This document shows positions 59,065 to 64,000 of a DNA stretch of 64,000 nt, piece after piece. Where the stretch lies: positions 17,373 to 81,372 of the forward strand of contig JACQAZ010000029.1 in NCBI GenBank assembly GCA_016194705.1, written 5' to 3'. The stretch's first letter is position 1. Every line of letters begins with the position of its first letter. A program made the translations under genes and the position numbers. The notes beneath the pieces are model-generated. The model worked only from the letters and a program-made list of their open reading frames with translations. It was not told the origin of the DNA and ran no database searches. The stretch is from Elusimicrobiota bacterium. GTDB taxonomy: Bacteria > Elusimicrobiota > Elusimicrobia > UBA1565 > UBA9628.

Positions 59065-60681
59065 GTGAGATTCTTCGCCCACGACGGCAAGACCGTGCAC
59101 GGCCCCGCCCCCATCGCGGAGATCGCCGCGCTCCCGGGCTTCGACGGGGACATGCTGGTGTGTCCCGTCGGCTCCTTGGACAGCGCCGATTGGAAGCCCG
59201 CGCTGGCCTATCCCCCGTTCCGCGAGATCCTGCTCGCTCCGGCGCCGAAGGCCGCGCCGCCGCCCCCCGCCCCGCTCCCGCCTCCTCCGCCGCCGCCCGC
59301 GCCGACGTCGCCGTGCCCGCGCTGTTCCGCCCGCAACCCCGAGCGCGCCCGCTACTGCAACGAGTGCGGCGCGCGCATGGACGGCACGGTCGAGGCGCCG
59401 CCGCCGGCGCCCGTTCCCGCGCCCGCGCCGACGGCCCGGCCCGAGCCCGCGACGCCGCTGATCGAGCTGCCGCCGGTCGAGCCTCCGCGCCCCGTCGCGC
59501 TGGAGCCCATCCCCCTGCCCGAGCCCGCGCCGTCGGCGGCCGGGCCTTCCGCCGCGCCCGCGTCCGACTCCGCGTCGCTGCGCAAGACCCTGGTCGCCGC
59601 CTTCCTGGGCGCGTCGCTGGCCAGCGGCGGCTTGGGCTACTACCTGCTGCGCCCGAAGCACGTGAAGGCGCCGAAGCCCAACGAGATCGAGTTGACGCCG
59701 CCCGCGCCGGTCGAGCCGACGCCGTCGCCGTTCGTTCCGCCGGCGCCCGCCGCGTCGCCCGCTCCCGTCGCGTCGCCCGCTCCCGTCGCGTCGCCCGCGC
59801 CCGTCGCGTCGCCCGCTCCCGTCGCTCCACCTGCGCCCGTCGCACCGCCGCCGGCGCCCGCCGCCAAGCCCGCGCAGGCCCAGCCCCCGGCGCCGTCGCC
59901 CGCGGCGAAGCGCCCGGCGCGCAAGCTCAAGCGCCGCGCGAAAGCCGCGCCCGTGCCGGTCCCCCCGCCCGCCGCGAAGGCCGCGGCGAAGGCGCCCGCG
60001 TCCGTCCCCGGCGACGGCAGCGGCGAGGCGCTGATCGAGAGCCGCGTCAATTCCCTGGAGGGGGCCGCCGCGGAGCCGAAGGCCGCGGTCGAGCCCAAGC
60101 CCGAGCCGCTCGCGCCGCCGTCCGGCGGCGAGCGCCCCGCCGCGTCCGCCGCCGAAGGCGCGACGCCCTCCGCCGCGCCGCCCGACGGGGGCTTCATGCT
60201 CCCCGGCGTGCCGCGCCGCGTCCCCGCGAAGCCGGCGGCGAAGGCGAAGGCCGACGCGAAGGCGCCGCCGCCGTCGAAGCCCGCCGAAGCGCCGACGCCC
60301 GCCGTCCCGCCCGCCGCGGCGGACGGCGCCCAGCCGCAGCCGCCGGCCGAGGACCCGAACGCGCGGCAGGTCCGCGAGCAGTTCGAGTTCTGCACCCAGC
60401 TGCTCGCGCAGGGCGCGTTCGACGACCACTTCGACACCTGCCTGTGCGCCGAGGCCCGCAACGGCGCCCCGTACCGCGGCCGCCGCGGGATGTACGCGGC
60501 CAACCTGAGGAAGGCCGCCGCCGCCGGCAAGCTGGAGACGACCGCGACGATCATCGGCGTCACGCTCGACGGCGCCGCGGCGAAGGTGAACGCGACCTGG
60601 AAGACCTCCGACGCCGACCGCGGCCGCGAGCTCGTCCAGCGCTGGCAGCTCGAGGACGGGCTGTGGTGCCGCGCGCCCTGA
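59065..60681 (+). CDS. GYF-like, zinc-ribbon, proline-rich membrane protein
   Basis: A 538-residue protein. Residues 1-50 resemble a GYF_2-type domain (MRFFAHDGKTVHGPAPIAEI); 84-102 form a zinc ribbon (CPRCSARNPERARYCNEC); a span lies near 175-195; the next 200 residues are extremely Pro/Ala-rich; and 430-538 is a folded C-terminal domain with three Cys (FEFCTQLLAQGAFDDHFDTC) and NTF2-like strands. GYF and zinc ribbon would be cytoplasmic and the C-terminal domain periplasmic. GTG is the only start giving the whole GYF-like domain. Confidence 0.75.
   Translation: MRFFAHDGKTVHGPAPIAEIAALPGFDGDMLVCPVGSLDSADWKPALAYPPFREILLAPAPKAAPPPPAPLPPPPPPPAPTSPCPRCSARNPERARYCNECGARMDGTVEAPPPAPVPAPAPTARPEPATPLIELPPVEPPRPVALEPIPLPEPAPSAAGPSAAPASDSASLRKTLVAAFLGASLASGGLGYYLLRPKHVKAPKPNEIELTPPAPVEPTPSPFVPPAPAASPAPVASPAPVASPAPVASPAPVAPPAPVAPPPAPAAKPAQAQPPAPSPAAKRPARKLKRRAKAAPVPVPPPAAKAAAKAPASVPGDGSGEALIESRVNSLEGAAAEPKAAVEPKPEPLAPPSGGERPAASAAEGATPSAAPPDGGFMLPGVPRRVPAKPAAKAKADAKAPPPSKPAEAPTPAVPPAAADGAQPQPPAEDPNARQVREQFEFCTQLLAQGAFDDHFDTCLCAEARNGAPYRGRRGMYAANLRKAAAAGKLETTATIIGVTLDGAAAKVNATWKTSDADRGRELVQRWQLEDGLWCRAP
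59752..59823 (+). repeat. Four tandem 18-base units coding for Pro-Ala-Pro-Val-Ala-Ser
   Basis: Four head-to-tail copies of GCGTCGCCCGCTCCCGTC (one with a GCGCCC variant) inside the proline-rich linker. Copy number is likely to vary by slippage. Confidence 0.85.
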
Positions 60682-60688
60682 GCCGGGC

Positions 60689-63175
60689 CTAGAGCCCGAG
60701 GACCGGGCGCAGGACCTTCGCGTCGCCGACGACCACCGCGACGAAGCGCTCCGGGTCCAGCCGCGCGCGCGCCGCCGCCAAGGCCGACTCCGGCGTCACG
60801 GCCTGCAGCCGCGCCTGGTACGTCCCCATCACCGCGACCGGGTCGCGCCCGCTCTCGACGACCGCGGCCAGGTAGCTGGCGACGCGGTCGAGCGACGCCA
60901 GCCGCATCAGGAACGGCGGATCTCGTCGAGCGCGGCCTTCGCGGCGTCGGGGCGCACGTCGGCGCTCGCCGACCACACCGTGCCGCGGCCGTACACCTCG
61001 AGCGACGAGTACGCGCCGTAGGTGTAGCCGCGGCGCGTGCGCAGGTTCTCGAACAAGCGCGAGTTCGCGGTGCCGCCGAGCACGTGGTTGGCGGCGATGA
61101 AGGCGAGGTAGTCCGGGTCGTGCGCGGTCAGCGGCGAGGTGTGCGCGACGACGAGCGCCGCCTGCGCCGAGCCCGGGCGGTCCACCAGCGCCACGCGCGC
61201 GCGGCCGTGGTCGGGCAGCGGCGGCGGCTCTCCGGGCGCGCCGACCGGCTCCCAATGCGCGAACGCGCGCTCCAGCGACGCGCGCGCCGCCTCCGGGTCC
61301 AGGTCGCCGACCAGCACCAGGTGCCCGCCGGCCGGGCGCAAGCGCGCGCGGTGGTAGGCGAGCAGGCGCGCGCGGTCCACCGCGGCGATGACCTTCTCGT
61401 CGGCCGCGCCGCGGCCGTACGGGTGGCCGGGGAACAGCTCGGCGCGCAGGCGCTCCTCGGACAGGAACGAGGACTGCGCGCGGCGCATCGCCAGCTCCTC
61501 GACGGCGTTCTCGCGCCACAGCGCGACCTCGTCCTCGGGGTACTCGGCGGTGGTCAGCACGCGCGCGAGCTGCCGCGCGAAGTCGTCGAAGGTCCGCGCC
61601 AGGCCCGAGCCCGACAGCTTCAGCCACTCGGCCTCGCTCGACGAGCCGACCGCCCAGCCCAGGCCGGTGAACGCGCGCGCGACGGCGGCCGCGTCCTGGC
61701 CCGCGCAGCCCTTGAACAAGAGCTCCTCGCTCGCCGGCGACAGGCCGTCCTCGCCCGGGCCTTCCAGCGCGCGGCCCGCGCGCAGGCCCAGGCGCACCTC
61801 GACGAGCGGCAGGCGCGTGTCGCGCACGACCAGCACGTCGAGGCCGTTCTTCAAGGAAAAGCGGGAGAACGCGGGAAGCGACGCGGCGCGCGCCGGTCCC
61901 GGCGGCGGCGGCGGCGCGCCGGGAGCGCGCGGCTCCTCGGCGGGAGGCGGCGCGGCGGCCTCGGCCGGAGCGGCCTCGACGGGCGCGCCGGGCATGACCT
62001 CCAGGATCGCGCGTCCCCGCGCGCCGGTCCAGCGCCGCGCGGCGAGCTTGACGCCGCGGCGGTCGGTCTTGAGCAGGCGCGTGAAGTCCTTCCAGAACCC
62101 GGCGGGGTCGCCCACCAGCGCGACGTAGGAGCTCAAGGTCTGCGCGCGGTCCGCCAGCGACTGCTGGCCGTCGAGCCACGCGCGCTCGAGCGAGATCTTC
62201 GCGCGCGCGAGCTCCTCCTCGGTCGGACCCTCGCGCCGGAAGCGCTCCAGCACGCGGTCGGCGGCGGCGATCGTCTCCTTGAGATCGGCGTCCAGGCGCG
62301 GCGAGACGAACAGCGCGAACAGGTCCGGCCCGCGGCCGTTGGAGTGGCTGGACCAGTACGGCATGTGCGCGCTGGCCGACAGCGCCAGGCGCGTCTTCTT
62401 GACGAGCTCCGCGTGCAGGGGGCTGTCCTCGCCGCCGCCGAGGATGGCGGTGAGCACGGTCAGCGCCCAGTAGTCGGCGCTGCCGCGCTTGGGCGCGTGC
62501 CAGCCCGCCACGAGCAAGGGGCTTTTCGCGAGCGGGTCCTCGACGCGGCGCCGCGTCTCCCCCTTCAGCTTCGGCTCGTCGAGCGTCTTGCGCTTGGGGC
62601 GCGCGCGGCGCTTGACCGGGCCGAAGTGCTTGCGCACCAGCTTGAGCGCCTCGCCCGGGCTCACGTCGCCGACCAAGGCGAGCACGGCGTTGTCGGGGCC
62701 GTAGTGCCGGTCGTAGAAGCGGCGCACGTCGTCGAGCGTGGCGGCCTTGAGGTCGGCCTCGTCGCCGATGGTGGGGTGCGAGGTCTCCCAGCGCGAGAAC
62801 GCGAGCTCGCCCATGACGGCGTCGGTCGCGCGGCGGTAGGGCTGGTTGCCGTACGTCTGCCCCATTTCCTCCAGCACGACCCGCTTCTCGATTTCCAGCT
62901 CGCGCGGCGAGATCAGCAGGCCGCGCATGCGGTCGGCCTCGGCCCAGAGCACGGGTCTCGACCAGGCGGGAGACCTCGTTGGGCGGCAGGTTCTTCGTGC
63001 CCTGGAACATCAGGTGCTCGAACAGGTGCGCGAAGCCCGCGCGGCCCTTCTCCTCGTCGAGCGAGCCGACGCGGTAGGTCAGCGAGACGGCCACGAGCGG
63101 CGCCGAGCGGTCGGTCTGGACGGCGACCTTCAGGCCGTTGGCCAGCTTGAAGACGCGGGTGGGGAGGCCCTTCAC
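60689..63175 (-). pseudogene. M16 zinc peptidase gene with two frame-changing deletions
   Basis: Sequence for a two-domain M16 (insulinase-like) peptidase is spread over two frames. From GTG 63175 the first frame gives the N-terminus with the inverted zinc motif HLFEH near residue 50 and then RLVE. Near 62950 coding switches frame to VLWAEADRMRGLL and continues through VVLEEMGQ (third zinc ligand) and the second M16 domain to ALDEIRR near 60915, where the original frame resumes at FLMRLASLDRVASY and ends at 60689. Relative to the family, about 30-40 residues are missing at each switch. Either a decaying gene or an assembly fault. TACAAT still stands 6 bases before the start. Confidence 0.8.
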
Positions 63176-63181
63176 CCGGTC

Positions 63182-63187
63182 ATTGTA
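63182..63187 (-). promoter_or_regulatory. -10 box of the damaged M16 gene
   Basis: TACAAT on the minus strand, 6 bases before the GTG at 63175. Confidence 0.55.
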
Positions 63188-63193
63188 GCGGAA

Positions 63194-63922
63194 TCAGCGC
63201 GCGGAAGCCCGCGCTTCGCGCTCGTCCAGCAGGAAAGCGGTGAAGGCCCGGTTCGCGGCGTCGAGCGCGGCGGCGGTCTTCGGGTCGGACGCCTTCTCCT
63301 GCAGCTCGGGGAGCTCCGGGACGCCCTCGGCCCGTCCCGCGCGCTCCAGCGCGGTCTGCGCGTCGTCCTTCCAAGCCGAGACGGCCGCGGCGACGGCGTC
63401 GGCCTTGTCGCCGTCCACGACGGGAAGCGACTTGAAGTCGCCGCCCAATTCGGCGAACACGCGCGCGGCGGTCGCCGAGCGCATGTAGGCGCGCTCCGCG
63501 CAGGCCGGCATGCCGGCGTACATCCCCTTGGCGGCCTCGGAGGCGATCAGCGCGGCGTACACGCGCGGATGCGGCGGAAGAGCGTCGGACAGGAGGATGG
63601 CGGGACGCCCGTTGACCGCGCCGGTCGTCACGGCCTCGGCCTGCGTCGCGAAGAACACGTCGAGCTTGCGCTCGCCGAGCGAGGCGACCACGCGCCCGCC
63701 GGCCTCGACGCCGTCGTTCATGGCGGTCAGCGCCGCGTCGAGCGCGTAGGAGCGGATCTTCGCCGTCTCCGCGGCCCGGCGGGCGGCGGCCGCCTGACCG
63801 CTCATCCCGGCCTGCAGGCCCTCGTACGCCTGCTCGGCGGCGCGGGCCTGCCGCTCGCGGTACTCCTGGGCGGAAGCGGCGCTGGTGAGCGCGAAGACGA
63901 AGACGGCGAAAATGGATTTCAT
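63194..63922 (-). CDS. Exported Ala-rich protein of unknown function
   Basis: A 242-residue protein with a signal peptide (MKSIFAVFVFALTSAASA) and a mainly helical, Ala-rich mature part (ALDAALTAMNDGVEAGGRVV, MYAGMPACAERAYMRSAT). No HExxH or other catalytic motif is apparent and no family was recognised. The ATG at 63922 has a GGAG ribosome site; TACAAT at 63951-63956 is a candidate -10 about 28 bases upstream. It precedes the damaged M16 gene by 18 bases and may be its operon partner. Confidence 0.7.
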   Translation of the reverse strand: MKSIFAVFVFALTSAASAQEYRERQARAAEQAYEGLQAGMSGQAAAARRAAETAKIRSYALDAALTAMNDGVEAGGRVVASLGERKLDVFFATQAEAVTTGAVNGRPAILLSDALPPHPRVYAALIASEAAKGMYAGMPACAERAYMRSATAARVFAELGGDFKSLPVVDGDKADAVAAAVSAWKDDAQTALERAGRAEGVPELPELQEKASDPKTAAALDAANRAFTAFLLDEREARASAR

Positions 63923-64000
63923 GATATCTCCGTTGAGGCGTCCTAAGTCCATTGTAGCGGGCCGCGCGGGGGAGCGCCCGGGCCGACGGTCCTAGGCCCG

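Overview
The window is a dense, GC-rich (roughly two-thirds G+C by eye) bacterial chromosome segment with about 67 protein genes and no rRNA, tRNA, CRISPR array, insertion sequence or prophage that I can recognise. Many exported proteins, lipoproteins, two outer-membrane beta-barrels and a D-Ala-D-Ala dipeptidase point to a diderm. The mix of signal-peptide-plus-low-complexity extensions on ordinary enzymes, TPR/HEAT proteins, zinc-ribbon proteins and MoaC-MoaB fusion resembles high-GC Elusimicrobiota; that assignment is an inference, not proven here.

Left part (1-19300): a purine-degradation and xanthine dehydrogenase region. A forward operon (3086-8489) encodes 8-oxoguanine deaminase, a MobA/PucB-like nucleotidyltransferase, allantoinase, allantoicase, OHCU decarboxylase and a lipoprotein; HIU hydrolase is nearby (9418). 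A reverse operon (19294 to about 12916) encodes the three xanthine dehydrogenase subunits, a CitE/HpcH-like aldolase, a HicA-like protein, a metallo-beta-lactamase-fold hydrolase and an SseB-domain protein. Together they run from xanthine or 8-oxoguanine to ureidoglycolate plus urea, but no urate oxidase is present in the window. The molybdenum cofactor needed by the dehydrogenase is supplied by a second operon (32782-38576): XdhC-type accessory protein, an aminotransferase, MoaA, MoaC-MoaB fusion, MoeA, MoaD and MoaE.

Middle part (19343-46500): a membrane-anchored nucleotide-cyclase-like gene interrupted by an in-frame amber codon; a four-gene coupled operon (HExxH metallopeptidase, lipoprotein, HEAT protein, HD-domain protein); response regulator and CBS proteins; phosphatidylserine synthase with an exported N-terminal extension; envelope proteins; then ChaN-like, YaeQ-like, crotonase, VanX-like and S-adenosylhomocysteine hydrolase genes. 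A strong terminator follows the last.

Right part (46500-64000): a lower-GC island with two divergent, start-stop-coupled pairs, each an alpha/beta hydrolase plus an unknown partner; a six-PASTA exported protein; small housekeeping genes (Nudix, tautomerase, DUF488); outer-membrane proteins; a GYF/zinc-ribbon/proline-rich protein; and an M16 peptidase gene damaged by two frame-changing deletions. Two exported paralogues (41441-43174 and 55170-56831) carry a conserved E-x-D...E-x-K core that looks like a PD-(D/E)XK nuclease fold and are the best candidates for something undescribed.

Across the window about 26 first-in-operon starts have a TAnnnT -10 box only 5-12 bases upstream of the start codon, so leaderless or near-leaderless mRNAs appear to be the rule; Shine-Dalgarno leaders occur mainly inside operons, at ahcY and in the lower-GC island. 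I used this rule to choose several starts.
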